Positions 16,964 through 24,615 of a stretch of 32,951 bases of DNA are shown one piece after another. The DNA is taken from NCBI GenBank assembly GCA_025054575.1, contig JANWZN010000019.1, positions 1 to 32,951 of the forward strand, in the 5' to 3' direction. The position numbers were made by a program, and so were the translations under genes. Origin of the DNA: Geminicoccaceae bacterium. Its GTDB lineage: Bacteria > Pseudomonadota > Alphaproteobacteria > Geminicoccales > Geminicoccaceae. The notes under the pieces were generated by a model that searched no databases, was not told the DNA's origin, and saw only the letters and a list, made by a program, of their open reading frames with translations. The first letter of the stretch is position 1. Each line of letters opens with the position of its first letter.

Positions 16964-17989
16964 TCAGCGGAACGGCGGCGCGTACTGGAGCCCGCCCTTG
17001 GACCAGAGCGCGTTCACCCCGCGCTCTATCTTCAACGGCGTGCTCATGCCGAGATTGCGCTCGAAGCTCTCGCCGTAATTGCCGACCTGGGCGATGATCT
17101 TGGCGGCGAAGTCGTTGGGCAGACCGAGCCCCTTGCCGAGCTCGCCCTCCACGCCCAACAGGCGGCGCACGCTCGGATTGGTGCTCTTCTTCATCTCCTC
17201 GACGTTCTTGCTCGTCACGCCGAGCTCTTCCGCCTCGACCATGGCGTAGAACGACCAACGGACGATGTCCGCCCATTCGTTGTCGCCGTGGCGGACCGCC
17301 GGACCGAGCGGCTCTTTCGAGATCAGCTCGGGCAGCACCACCCAATTGTCCGGCTTCTCGAACTTGGTCCGGCTCGAGTAGAGACCCGACTGGTCGGTGG
17401 TGAAGACGTCGCAGCGTCCGGCCTGGAACGCGGTGATGATCTCGTCGTTGGTCTCGAAGACGACCGGCTCGTACTTCATGTTGTTGGCGCGGAAAAAGTC
17501 CGCGAGGTTGAGCTCGGTGGTCGTGCCGGTCTGCACACACACGGAGGCGCCGTCGAGCTCCTTGGCACTCTTCACGCCGAGGCTCTTCGGTACCATGAAG
17601 CCCTGACCGTCATAATAGTTGACGGCGACGAAATCGAGCCCGAGGGCGCTGTCGCGCGCCAGCGTCCAGGTCGAGTTGCGCGAGAGAACGTCGATCTCCT
17701 TCGACTGGAGTGCGGTGAACCGCTCCTTGGCCGAAAGGGGTGTGTACTTGACCTTGCTCGCGTCACCGAACACCGCGGCGGCGACCGCCCGGCAGACGTC
17801 GATGTCGATGCCCGCCCAGTTGCCCTTGTCGTCAACCTGGGCGAAGCCCGGCAGGCCGCTGTTGTTCACGCCGCACTGGACGAAGCCCTTCTTCTTGACG
17901 GCCTCGAAGGTCTCGCCGGCGCGGGCCTCGCTCGTGACCGCGAGGGCCAGGACCGCGGTCCCGGCGAGCAGCCAACGGTTGACGGTCAT
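16964..17989 (-). CDS. aapJ: general L-amino acid ABC transporter, periplasmic binding protein
   Basis: A 341-residue solute-binding protein that delivers amino acids from the periplasm to AapQM. A signal peptide of about 24 residues (MTVNRWLLAGTAVLALAVTS, then EARA) ends in an ARA-G cleavage site. The mature protein begins GETFEAVKKKGFVQCGVN and carries the family blocks GNWAGIDIDVCRAVAAAVFGD, PLSAKERFTALQSKEIDVLSRNSTWT and VNYYDGQGFMVP. The ATG at 17989 has GGAGG four bases upstream, a strong site; an upstream in-frame ATG at 18067 would spoil the signal peptide. It is the first gene of the operon and is divergent from metC. Confidence 0.95.
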   Translation of the reverse strand: MTVNRWLLAGTAVLALAVTSEARAGETFEAVKKKGFVQCGVNNSGLPGFAQVDDKGNWAGIDIDVCRAVAAAVFGDASKVKYTPLSAKERFTALQSKEIDVLSRNSTWTLARDSALGLDFVAVNYYDGQGFMVPKSLGVKSAKELDGASVCVQTGTTTELNLADFFRANNMKYEPVVFETNDEIITAFQAGRCDVFTTDQSGLYSSRTKFEKPDNWVVLPELISKEPLGPAVRHGDNEWADIVRWSFYAMVEAEELGVTSKNVEEMKKSTNPSVRRLLGVEGELGKGLGLPNDFAAKIIAQVGNYGESFERNLGMSTPLKIERGVNALWSKGGLQYAPPFR

Positions 17990-18211
17990 GCTTCCTCCAC
18001 GCGTTTGGTGTCTCGGTTCGTCCCGGGCGGCCCCCGCCCGCCGGGTGGGCCGTTCCGCGGCCCGCATCTCGCCACCTCATGGCACGCGCGCGCACCCCTG
18101 CCAATCCGCTATCGCATGACCGCCGCGGGTCGGCCGGGATGCCGCCCGCCCTTCGGCGCCGGGGCCGCGCGTGCTAAGCGCGGCCGAGGCCGATATCGGG
18201 CGGGGAGCCGC
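17990..18211. promoter_or_regulatory. divergent promoter region of aapJ and metC
   Basis: These 222 bases separate the two divergent starts and must hold both promoters. A perfect 8-bp stem, GGCCGCGC (18163-18170) and GCGCGGCC (18178-18185), with loop GTGCTAA, lies 26 bases before the metC ATG. It could fold in the metC leader or serve as an operator. A GC-rich stretch around 18026-18062 has smaller imperfect repeats. I could not identify -35/-10 boxes, nor a known methionine or SAM riboswitch. Confidence 0.4.
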
Positions 18212-19372
18212 ATGAAGGACAGCACGCTCGTCACCACGCTCGGGCGCGATCCGGAGCGCAACCACGGCATCGTCAACCCGCCCACCTGGCGCGCCTCGAC
18301 CATCCTCTCGCCCACCGTCGAAGCGTTCACCCAGCGCCGCTACGGCGAGCCCGGCACGTACGGCCGCTACGGCACGCCCACCACCGCCGCCTTGCAGGAC
18401 GCGATCGCCCGGCTCGAGGGCGGCTATCGCACGATCGCGGTCGGCTCCGGCAAGACCGCGATCTCGGCCACGCTTCTCGCCCTGCTCGCGACCGGCGATC
18501 ATCTCCTCGTGGTCGACTGCGTCTACGGGCCGACCCGCCGCTTCGCCGACGGCATGCTCGCGAAGCTCGGCATCGCCACGACATACTTCCCGCCCGAGAT
18601 CGGTGCCGGCATCGCCGGCCTCTTCCGCCCCGAGACCCGGGTCGTGTTCCTCGAAGCCCCGGGCTCCTGGACCTTCGAGATGCAGGACATCCGCGCCATC
18701 GCCGAGGTCGCGCACGCGGCCGGCGCGGTCGTGGTGATGGACAACACCTGGGCCTCGCCGCTCTATTGCAAGCCCTTCGCGCTCGGCGTCGACGTCAGCA
18801 TCCAGGCCGCCACCAAATATATCGGCGGCCATTCCGATCTCATGATGGGCACGATCACCACGACCGAGGCGCTCTGGGAGAAGGTCCGCCACGGCGTGTT
18901 CGAGGTCGCGACCGCCGCCGGCCCCGACGAGTGCACCCTCGCGCTCCGCGGCCTGCGGACCCTTGCCGTCCGGCTCGAGCGGCACATGGCGAGCGGGCTC
19001 GTGCTCGCCGATTGGCTGCGCCGGCGGCCGGAAGTGCGCCGCGTGATGCACCCCGCCCTCCCCGACGATCCCGGTCACGCTCTCTGGCGGCGGGATTTCC
19101 TGGGTGCCTCGGGCCTGTTCGGCTTCGTCCTCGAGCCCTGCTCGACGCGGCAGCTCGCGGCGATGCTCGACCATCTCGAGCTCTTCGGCATGGGGGCGTC
19201 TTGGGGCGGCTACGAGAGCCTCTTGATCCCGACCGACCCGCGGCCGATCCGCACCGCCCGGCCCTGGACCGAGCCCGGCCAGGTAATGCGGATCCACGTG
19301 GGCCTCGAGGATCCCGAGGATCTGATCCGCGATCTCGAGGCCGGCTTCGCCCGCTTCCGCGCCGCCGCCTGA
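18212..19372 (+). CDS. metC: cystathionine beta-lyase
   Basis: A 386-residue PLP-dependent Cys/Met-metabolism enzyme. It fits the MetC type, which cleaves cystathionine to homocysteine, pyruvate and ammonia in methionine synthesis. The PLP-binding lysine is Lys202 in ATKYIGGHSDLMMG, and Asp177 in VVMDNTW contacts the pyridine ring. The N-terminal YGRYGTPT block and the C-terminal SWGGYESLLIP block are typical of the beta-lyase branch. The ATG at 18212 has GGGGAG five bases upstream, which fixes the start. It is divergent from aapJ, an arrangement I recall from rhizobia. A broader C-S lyase role cannot be excluded. Its stop overlaps the only plausible (CTG) start of the DUF29 remnant. Confidence 0.92.
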   Translation: MKDSTLVTTLGRDPERNHGIVNPPTWRASTILSPTVEAFTQRRYGEPGTYGRYGTPTTAALQDAIARLEGGYRTIAVGSGKTAISATLLALLATGDHLLVVDCVYGPTRRFADGMLAKLGIATTYFPPEIGAGIAGLFRPETRVVFLEAPGSWTFEMQDIRAIAEVAHAAGAVVVMDNTWASPLYCKPFALGVDVSIQAATKYIGGHSDLMMGTITTTEALWEKVRHGVFEVATAAGPDECTLALRGLRTLAVRLERHMASGLVLADWLRRRPEVRRVMHPALPDDPGHALWRRDFLGASGLFGFVLEPCSTRQLAAMLDHLELFGMGASWGGYESLLIPTDPRPIRTARPWTEPGQVMRIHVGLEDPEDLIRDLEAGFARFRAAA

Positions 19373-19695
19373 GCCCCCTATCGCGAGCCACGAGCACGCT
19401 CTACGAAGAGGACCTCGCGGCCTGGGCGCAAGCGCAGGCCGAGGCGTTGCGCGAAGCCGCTCGGGCGAAACCGGACCTGCCCGTCACGATCGACTGGGAG
19501 AACCTCGCCGAGGAGATCGAATCCTTGGCCCGCGCCGAGCGCCGCGAGCTGCCCGAGCTCTTCGCGCGCGCTTACGCGACCGCCCGCGGCCAGGCCGCCC
19601 ACGAAACCGGGCCGCCGCTCGCCACCTTCCCCGAGACCTGTCCCTTCACCCTCGAGGAGGTGCTCGATCCGGCGTTCGGGCCGGAGCCGGCGGGC
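19369..19695 (+). pseudogene. internally deleted DUF29-family gene remnant
   Basis: The plus frame from about 19369 encodes STLYEEDLAAWAQAQAEALR, then DWENLAEEIESLARAERREL, then AYATARGQAAHETGPP and [20 protein letters not shown]. These are the N-terminal and C-terminal blocks of DUF29 proteins (about 140-150 residues, function unknown). The middle block, usually a hydrophobic helix with a HLLKW-like motif, is missing: ERREL is joined directly to PELFARAY at about 19541-19560, where GAGCT occurs twice. There is no ATG, GTG or TTG start near the conserved N-terminus, only a CTG overlapping the metC stop. The frame also has no stop after the conserved end and runs on to 19920 across tlyA. I read this as a decayed gene. 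It could still be a short variant expressed by coupling to metC, but that is less likely. Confidence 0.65.
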
Positions 19696-20473
19696 CGACC
19701 GCCCCCACACTGCCCTCCGCCTCCCGCTTCGCCGCGATCAAGAACTCCTTGTTGCCGGCCGGCCCAAGGATCGGCGAGGGGACGATCCCGAGCACCCGCC
19801 AGCCCGGCAGGGCCGCGAGCCAGGCTGCGATCTCCGCACGGACCCGCGCATGTACCGTCGGATCGCGCACGACACCTCCCTTGCCCACCGCCTCGCGGCC
19901 GGCTTCGAACTGCGGCTTGATCAGCGCCACGACACGCGCGCCGGGGGCCGTGAGCGCCAAGGCCGGCGGCAAGACGAGCTTCAAGGAGACGAAGCTCGCA
20001 TCGCAGGTCACGAGCTCCACGGGCTCGGGGACCTGCTCGCGCGTCAGATAGCGGGCATTGACACCCTCGAGCAGCACCACGCGCGGATCGGTGCGCAGCC
20101 GCCACAAGAGCTGGCCCTTGCCGACATCGACCGCGTAGACCCGTTTGGCGCCACGGCGCAACAGCACGTCCGTGAACCCGCCGGTCGACGCACCGATGTC
20201 GAGTGCCACCTTGCCGGCCGGGTCGATCGCGAAGGCATCGAGTGCGGCCAAGAGCTTGAGCGCGCCGCGCGAGGCCCAGTCCGGCTCGCCGCCGCCCGCG
20301 AGTTCGAGCGGCAGATCCTCGGGCACGAGCCGGCCCGGCTTGTCGAGCACCACCCCGGCCGAGCGGACCCGGCCGGCCATGACGAGCGCTTGCGCTCTGG
20401 CCCGCGTCTCGGCGAGGCCGCGCGCGACCAGGAGCTGATCGAGCCGGAGCTTGCCCGTGCGCGCCCGGCTCAC
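19646..20473 (-). CDS. tlyA: TlyA-family rRNA 2'-O-methyltransferase
   Basis: A 275-residue protein with an N-terminal S4 RNA-binding domain ([20 protein letters not shown], 8-27) and an FtsJ-like methyltransferase domain. The SAM motif is [17 protein letters not shown] (89-105), and the catalytic K-D-K pattern is visible as Lys73 in SRGALKLL, Asp158 in TCDASF and Lys186 in LIKPQFE. TlyA enzymes 2'-O-methylate cytidines of 16S and/or 23S rRNA; haemolysin annotations are historical. The start is GTG at 20473, sharing four bases with the dxs stop. After the usual end ([11 protein letters not shown], ~250) there is a 25-residue Pro/Ala tail read from DNA that is antisense to the DUF29 remnant, so the native stop may have been lost. 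Confidence 0.9.
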   Translation of the reverse strand: MSRARTGKLRLDQLLVARGLAETRARAQALVMAGRVRSAGVVLDKPGRLVPEDLPLELAGGGEPDWASRGALKLLAALDAFAIDPAGKVALDIGASTGGFTDVLLRRGAKRVYAVDVGKGQLLWRLRTDPRVVLLEGVNARYLTREQVPEPVELVTCDASFVSLKLVLPPALALTAPGARVVALIKPQFEAGREAVGKGGVVRDPTVHARVRAEIAAWLAALPGWRVLGIVPSPILGPAGNKEFLIAAKREAEGSVGAVGPPAPARTPDRAPPRG

Positions 20474-22404
20474 TCCGCCGCGGGCAGAGGCTCGGCCGCG
20501 AGCCGCGCGGCGCGTTCGGGGTCGACGAGATCGAGGGCTCTACCGACGATCGCCCGGGCATCGAGCCCGGCCTCGGCATATTGGCCCGCGGGCGTGCCGT
20601 GGTCGATGAAGCGGTCGGGCAGGACCATGCTCCGCAGCTTGAGCTTGCCCGAATCGAGCAGGCCATGCTCGAGCAAGAGCTGCTGGACCTGGCTGCCGAA
20701 GCCGCCGATCGAGCCCTCCTCGATCGTGATCAAGGCCGGATGCTCCTTGGCCAAGCGCAAGATCAGCTCGCGGTCGAGCGGCTTGGCGAAGCGAGCATCC
20801 GCCACGGTCGGGGCGAAGCCGCGCGCGGTGAGCTCGTCGGCCGCCTTGAGGCACTCGGCAAGCCGCGCGCCCAAGCACAAGATCGCGAGATGCCCGCCCT
20901 CGCGCAAAAGCCGACCCTTGCCGATCGGCAAAGGCGTGCCGCGCTCGGGCAGCGGCACCCCCACCCCCTCCCCGCGCGGATAGCGGAACGCGATCGGGCC
21001 CTCGTCGTAGGCCGCGGCGGTCGCGACCATGTGGACGAGTTCGGCCTCGTCGCCCGCCGCCATGATCACCATGTTGGGCAGGCAGCCGAGATAGGCGAGG
21101 TCGAAGGAGCCAGCGTGGGTCGCCCCGTCGGCTCCCACGAGGCCGGCGCGGTCGATCGCGAAGCGCACGGGCAGTTTCTGGATCGCCACGTCGTGGACGA
21201 CCTGGTCGTAGGCGCGCTGCAAGAAGGTCGAGTAGATGGCACAGAAGGGCTTCATGCCTTCCGTCGCCATGCCGGCGGCGAAGGTCACGGCGTGCTGCTC
21301 GGCGATGCCGACGTCGAAGCAGCGCTCGGGAAAGCGCCGAGCGAACTTGTCGAGCCCGGTGCCCGACGGCATCGCTGCGGTGATGGCGACGATCCGCTCG
21401 TCGCGCTCGGCCTCGGCCAGCAACGCGTCGGCGAAGACCGCGGTGTAGGAGGGCGGGCCGGGCTTGCCCTTGGCCTGGGCTCCGGTCACGGGATCGAACT
21501 TGCCGACCCCGTGATATTTGTCGGCGGCCGATTCGGCGGGCGGGTAGCCCTTGCCCTTCTGGGTGACGACGTGGACGATCACCGGCCCGAGGGTCGGGTC
21601 GTCGCGGACGTTCTCGAGCACCGGAACGAGATGCTCGAGATTGTGGCCGTCGAGCGGGCCCACGTAATAGAAGCCCAGCTCCTCGAACAGCGTCCCGCCG
21701 GTGGCGAGCCCGCGGGCGAACTCCTCCGCGCGTGCCGCGACCTGGGCCAAGGGCCGCGGCAAGGCCTTGGTGAGCTGCTTGGCGACGTGGCGCACGCTGC
21801 GATAGGTGTGCGAGCTCACCAATCGCGAGAGGTAATCCGAGACCGCGCCCACCGGTGGCGCGATCGACATGTCGTTGTCGTTGAGGATGACGACGATCCG
21901 CTCCTTGAGCGCACCCGCATTGTTGAGCGCTTCGAACGCCATCCCGGCGCTCATCGCGCCGTCGCCGATCACGCAGATCACCCGCCGCTCGATCCCTTCG
22001 AGCCGCGAGGCCACCGCCATGCCGAGCCCGGCCGAGATCGAGGTCGAGCTGTGCGCCGCACCGAACGGGTCGTACACGCTCTCGCTCCGGCGGGTGAAGC
22101 CCGAGAGGCCACCCGGCTGACGCAGGGTGCGGATCCGATCGCGCCGGCCGGTCAGGATCTTGTGCGGATAGGCCTGGTGCCCGACGTCCCAGATCAGCCG
22201 GTCGTGCGGGGTGTCGAAGACGTAGTGGATCGCCACGGTGAGCTCGACCACGCCGAGCCCGGCCCCGAGATGGCCGCCCGTGACCGAGACCGCGTCGATC
22301 GTCTCGGCGCGCAGCTCCTCGGCCAGGTCCTTGAGCCGCTCGCGCGGCAATTGGCGCAGATCGCGCGGGTCGCGGATGCGGTCGAGGAGCGGTGTCGCGA
22401 TCAT
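20470..22404 (-). CDS. dxs: 1-deoxy-D-xylulose-5-phosphate synthase
   Basis: A 644-residue TPP-dependent enzyme that condenses pyruvate and glyceraldehyde 3-phosphate, the first step of the MEP isoprenoid pathway. Visible landmarks are [18 protein letters not shown] (41-58), [31 protein letters not shown] (115-130), the [21 protein letters not shown] motif (147-164) and the catalytic-Glu loop [16 protein letters not shown]. Position 117, usually Gly in GHSSTS, is Ala here, a minor change. The ATG at 22404 begins 22 bases after the ispA stop. Length is normal. Grouped with ispA, it supplies C5 units for FPP and then for the polyprenyl synthase at 2757-3770. Confidence 0.97.
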   Translation of the reverse strand: MIATPLLDRIRDPRDLRQLPRERLKDLAEELRAETIDAVSVTGGHLGAGLGVVELTVAIHYVFDTPHDRLIWDVGHQAYPHKILTGRRDRIRTLRQPGGLSGFTRRSESVYDPFGAAHSSTSISAGLGMAVASRLEGIERRVICVIGDGAMSAGMAFEALNNAGALKERIVVILNDNDMSIAPPVGAVSDYLSRLVSSHTYRSVRHVAKQLTKALPRPLAQVAARAEEFARGLATGGTLFEELGFYYVGPLDGHNLEHLVPVLENVRDDPTLGPVIVHVVTQKGKGYPPAESAADKYHGVGKFDPVTGAQAKGKPGPPSYTAVFADALLAEAERDERIVAITAAMPSGTGLDKFARRFPERCFDVGIAEQHAVTFAAGMATEGMKPFCAIYSTFLQRAYDQVVHDVAIQKLPVRFAIDRAGLVGADGATHAGSFDLAYLGCLPNMVIMAAGDEAELVHMVATAAAYDEGPIAFRYPRGEGVGVPLPERGTPLPIGKGRLLREGGHLAILCLGARLAECLKAADELTARGFAPTVADARFAKPLDRELILRLAKEHPALITIEEGSIGGFGSQVQQLLLEHGLLDSGKLKLRSMVLPDRFIDHGTPAGQYAEAGLDARAIVGRALDLVDPERAARLAAEPLPAAE

Positions 22405-22426
22405 GGCTCGGCCCGGTCGTCCCGGC

Positions 22427-23350
22427 TCAGTGGCGCCGCTCGACCACGAGGTCGAGGGTAGCCCGCAGGAGGAGCGCGTCCGGGCCCAGCTTGTCAAGCG
22501 CCCTTGACGCCTCCGCCCGCACCGCCTCGAGCCGGGCGCGGGCACCCTCCTCGCCCAGAAGCCGCACGAAGGTCGCCTTGCCGTGTGCGGCATCGGCCCC
22601 GGCGGGCTTGCCGAGCTCGGCCGTGGAGCCGGTCGCGTCCAGAAGATCGTCCTTGATCTGGAAGGCGAGGCCGAGCCCGCGCGCATAAGCCCCGACGAGC
22701 CCGCGTCGCTCGGCGTCGAGCCCGGCCAAGAGGGCTCCGGCATCGCAGGCGAAGGCGATCAGCGCCCCGGTCTTGAGCGCCTGCAAGCGCGTGATCCCGG
22801 CCTCGTCGAGGGCGGCCCTTTCGCCCGCGAGATCGAGCGCCTGGCCGCCGCACATGCCGAGCACGCCCGCCGCGCGGGCGAGCCCGGCCACGAGCTCGGA
22901 GCGAAGTGCCGCGTCCGCGGGCCAGTCGGGCCGTGCCAGGACGTCGAAGGCCAGGGCCTGGAGCGCGTCGCCCGCGAGGATCGCGGTCGCCTCGTCGAAC
23001 GCAACGTGGCAGGAGGGCCGGCCGCGCCGGGTGTCGGCATCGTCCATGGCCGGCAGATCGTCGTGGACGAGCGAGTAGCAGTGGACGAGCTCGATCGCCG
23101 CCCCCACCCGCAGGACCGCGGCCGGCTCGGCCCGGCCGAGCGCTGCGGCGGCGCGCACCAGAAACGGCCGCAAGCGCTTGCCGCCGCCGAGGGTGGCATG
23201 GCGCATCGCGGCCACGAGGCGGCGGATCGCCGGGTCCCGCTCGCCCGCATCGAGCGGTGCCAGAAGCCGCCCGAGCTCGGCCTCGACCGCTCGGCCGTGC
23301 TCGGCGAGCAGGGCTGCGGCGAGCGCCGTGCCGGAATCGGGCCCGCTCAC
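22427..23350 (-). CDS. ispA: farnesyl diphosphate synthase (geranyltranstransferase)
   Basis: A 307-residue short-chain trans-prenyltransferase making geranyl and then farnesyl diphosphate. The GGGKRLRP motif is at 55-62, the first Asp-rich motif is DDLPAMDD (97-104) with the two-residue insertion typical of bacterial FPP synthases, and the second is DDLLD (234-238) in [12 protein letters not shown]. Leu and Tyr residues just upstream ([12 protein letters not shown]) fit chain-length control at C15. The GTG start at 23350 overlaps the xseB stop by four bases. The xseB-ispA-dxs order is a well-known proteobacterial arrangement. Confidence 0.95.
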   Translation of the reverse strand: MSGPDSGTALAAALLAEHGRAVEAELGRLLAPLDAGERDPAIRRLVAAMRHATLGGGKRLRPFLVRAAAALGRAEPAAVLRVGAAIELVHCYSLVHDDLPAMDDADTRRGRPSCHVAFDEATAILAGDALQALAFDVLARPDWPADAALRSELVAGLARAAGVLGMCGGQALDLAGERAALDEAGITRLQALKTGALIAFACDAGALLAGLDAERRGLVGAYARGLGLAFQIKDDLLDATGSTAELGKPAGADAAHGKATFVRLLGEEGARARLEAVRAEASRALDKLGPDALLLRATLDLVVERRH

Positions 23351-23664
23351 GACCGCTCGGCGAAGGGCTCGAGCTTGGGCGTGCCGTCGCGCTCGAAGCT
23401 CAGCTTTTCCACGCGCAGCTCGGCCTCGCGCAGCTTCTCGGCGCAGTGCCGGCGCAAAGCCGTGCCGCGTTCGTAGGCCGCGATCGAGGCCTCGAGGTCG
23501 AGCTGGCCGCGCTCGAGCTTCTGGACGAGCGCTTCGAGCTCGGCGATCGCTTCCTCGAAGCTCATGGCCGCGATCGGCTTGTCGCCCGCTGCCGGTTCCT
23601 GGCTCGCCCCGGCGCTTCCGGCCGGACCGTTCGGCTCGACCGGCCGGCGCTCGTTTTTGCTCAT
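23347..23664 (-). CDS. xseB: exodeoxyribonuclease VII small subunit
   Basis: A 105-residue helical protein containing the XseB core from SFEEAIAELEALVQKLERG through LDLEASIAAYERGTALRRHC. It is the small subunit that assembles with XseA to degrade single-stranded DNA. The first ~33 residues are a Pro/Ala/Gly-rich extension not needed by the family; an internal ATG at 23565 would give the bare core, but ATG 23664 overlaps the upstream stop by four bases and has GGAGGGGG directly before it, so I prefer it. xseA is not in the window. Confidence 0.92.
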   Translation of the reverse strand: MSKNERRPVEPNGPAGSAGASQEPAAGDKPIAAMSFEEAIAELEALVQKLERGQLDLEASIAAYERGTALRRHCAEKLREAELRVEKLSFERDGTPKLEPFAERS

Positions 23665-24602
23665 CCCCCTCCCCTTCGGCCCGGTCCGGCGAGTGCCAAA
23701 AGATGCGCGACCACGCTCGCCGCGAGGCCCTCGAGATCGTAGCCGCCTTCGAGCACCGAGACGACCCGGCCGCGGGCGTGCCGCTCGGCGAGCTCGACGA
23801 GCCGCTGCGTGATCCAGGCGAAATCTTCCTCGAGCAGCTCGAAATTGGCGAGCGGGTCGCGCGCGTGCGCGTCGAACCCGGCCGAGATCAGAACGAGTTC
23901 GGGCGCGAACGCCTCGAGGCGCGGCAACACCTTGGCCTCGACCGCGGCGCGATAGGCCTTGCCGTCGGTGCCGGGCGGCAGCGGCACGTTCACGATGTTG
24001 TTCGCGACACCCGTCTCGGTCTCGCGCCCGGTCCCGGGATAAAGGGGCCATTGATGGGTCGAGACGAACAAGGTCTTCGGATCGTTCCAGAAGATCGCCT
24101 GGGTCCCGTTGCCGTGATGGACGTCGAAATCGACGATCGCGATCCGCTCGATCCCGTGCACCGATCGGGCCTGGAGGGCGGCCACGGCGACGTTGTCGAA
24201 CAGGCAGAAGCCCATGGCGCGGGCGGGCTCGGCGTGGTGACCGGGTGGTCTGAGGCAGCAGAAGGCGCGCGCGTCCTCGCCCGCGAGCACGGCGTCGACG
24301 GCTGCCACCGCCCCGCCGGCTGCGGTCAGCGCCGCCTTCCACGAGCCGTGCGAGACGACCGTGTCGGGATCGAGATAGGCGTGCCCGGACCACGGGATGG
24401 CGGCGCGGATCCGGCTCGGGTAGGGCTCGGGATGGGCCCGCCGGATCGCCTCGAGATCGGCTTCCGGCGCCTCGCGGCGCACGAGCCCCGGGATCGCGGC
24501 GTCGGCGACCGCCTTCAGGATGGCACGGATGCGGTCGGGCCGCTCCGGGTGGCCGGGGCCGGTGTCGTGCTCGAGGCTCGCGGGATGGGTGTAGAACAGC
24601 AT
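23661..24602 (-). CDS. histone deacetylase-like (class II) amidohydrolase
   Basis: A 313-residue zinc amidohydrolase of the arginase/deacetylase fold. It shows GHPERPDR (17-24), RPPGHHAEP with His122/His123, the metal-binding DFDVHHGNGTQ with Asp160 and His162, and SAGFDAH with Asp244 as the third metal ligand. All catalytic residues are present, so it should be active. Bacterial members deacetylate small molecules such as acetylpolyamines or acylated proteins, and the substrate here is unknown. The ATG at 24602 has a GGAGGG site at 24609-24614 overlapping the 3' region next to the mfd stop (13-base gap). It leads the xseB-ispA-dxs-tlyA run with a 4-base overlap, a linkage I associate with many alphaproteobacteria. 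Confidence 0.93.
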   Translation of the reverse strand: MLFYTHPASLEHDTGPGHPERPDRIRAILKAVADAAIPGLVRREAPEADLEAIRRAHPEPYPSRIRAAIPWSGHAYLDPDTVVSHGSWKAALTAAGGAVAAVDAVLAGEDARAFCCLRPPGHHAEPARAMGFCLFDNVAVAALQARSVHGIERIAIVDFDVHHGNGTQAIFWNDPKTLFVSTHQWPLYPGTGRETETGVANNIVNVPLPPGTDGKAYRAAVEAKVLPRLEAFAPELVLISAGFDAHARDPLANFELLEEDFAWITQRLVELAERHARGRVVSVLEGGYDLEGLAASVVAHLLALAGPGRRGGG

Positions 24603-24615
24603 CCCCCTACCCTCC

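Noticed and set aside
14328-17078. A 916-codon open plus-strand frame antisense to the aap operon.
   Set aside because: The translation is low-complexity, rich in Arg/Glu/Asp/His, and matches no family, while the opposite strand encodes four clear aap proteins. Long antisense open frames are expected at this GC content.
18100-18211. SAM-II or another methionine-related riboswitch upstream of metC.
   Set aside because: Only a simple 8-bp stem is present; the conserved pseudoknot core of SAM-II could not be found.
19646-20473. TlyA as a haemolysin or virulence factor.
   Set aside because: The S4 and FtsJ-like domains and the K-D-K residues indicate an rRNA methyltransferase, and the haemolysin label is historical.
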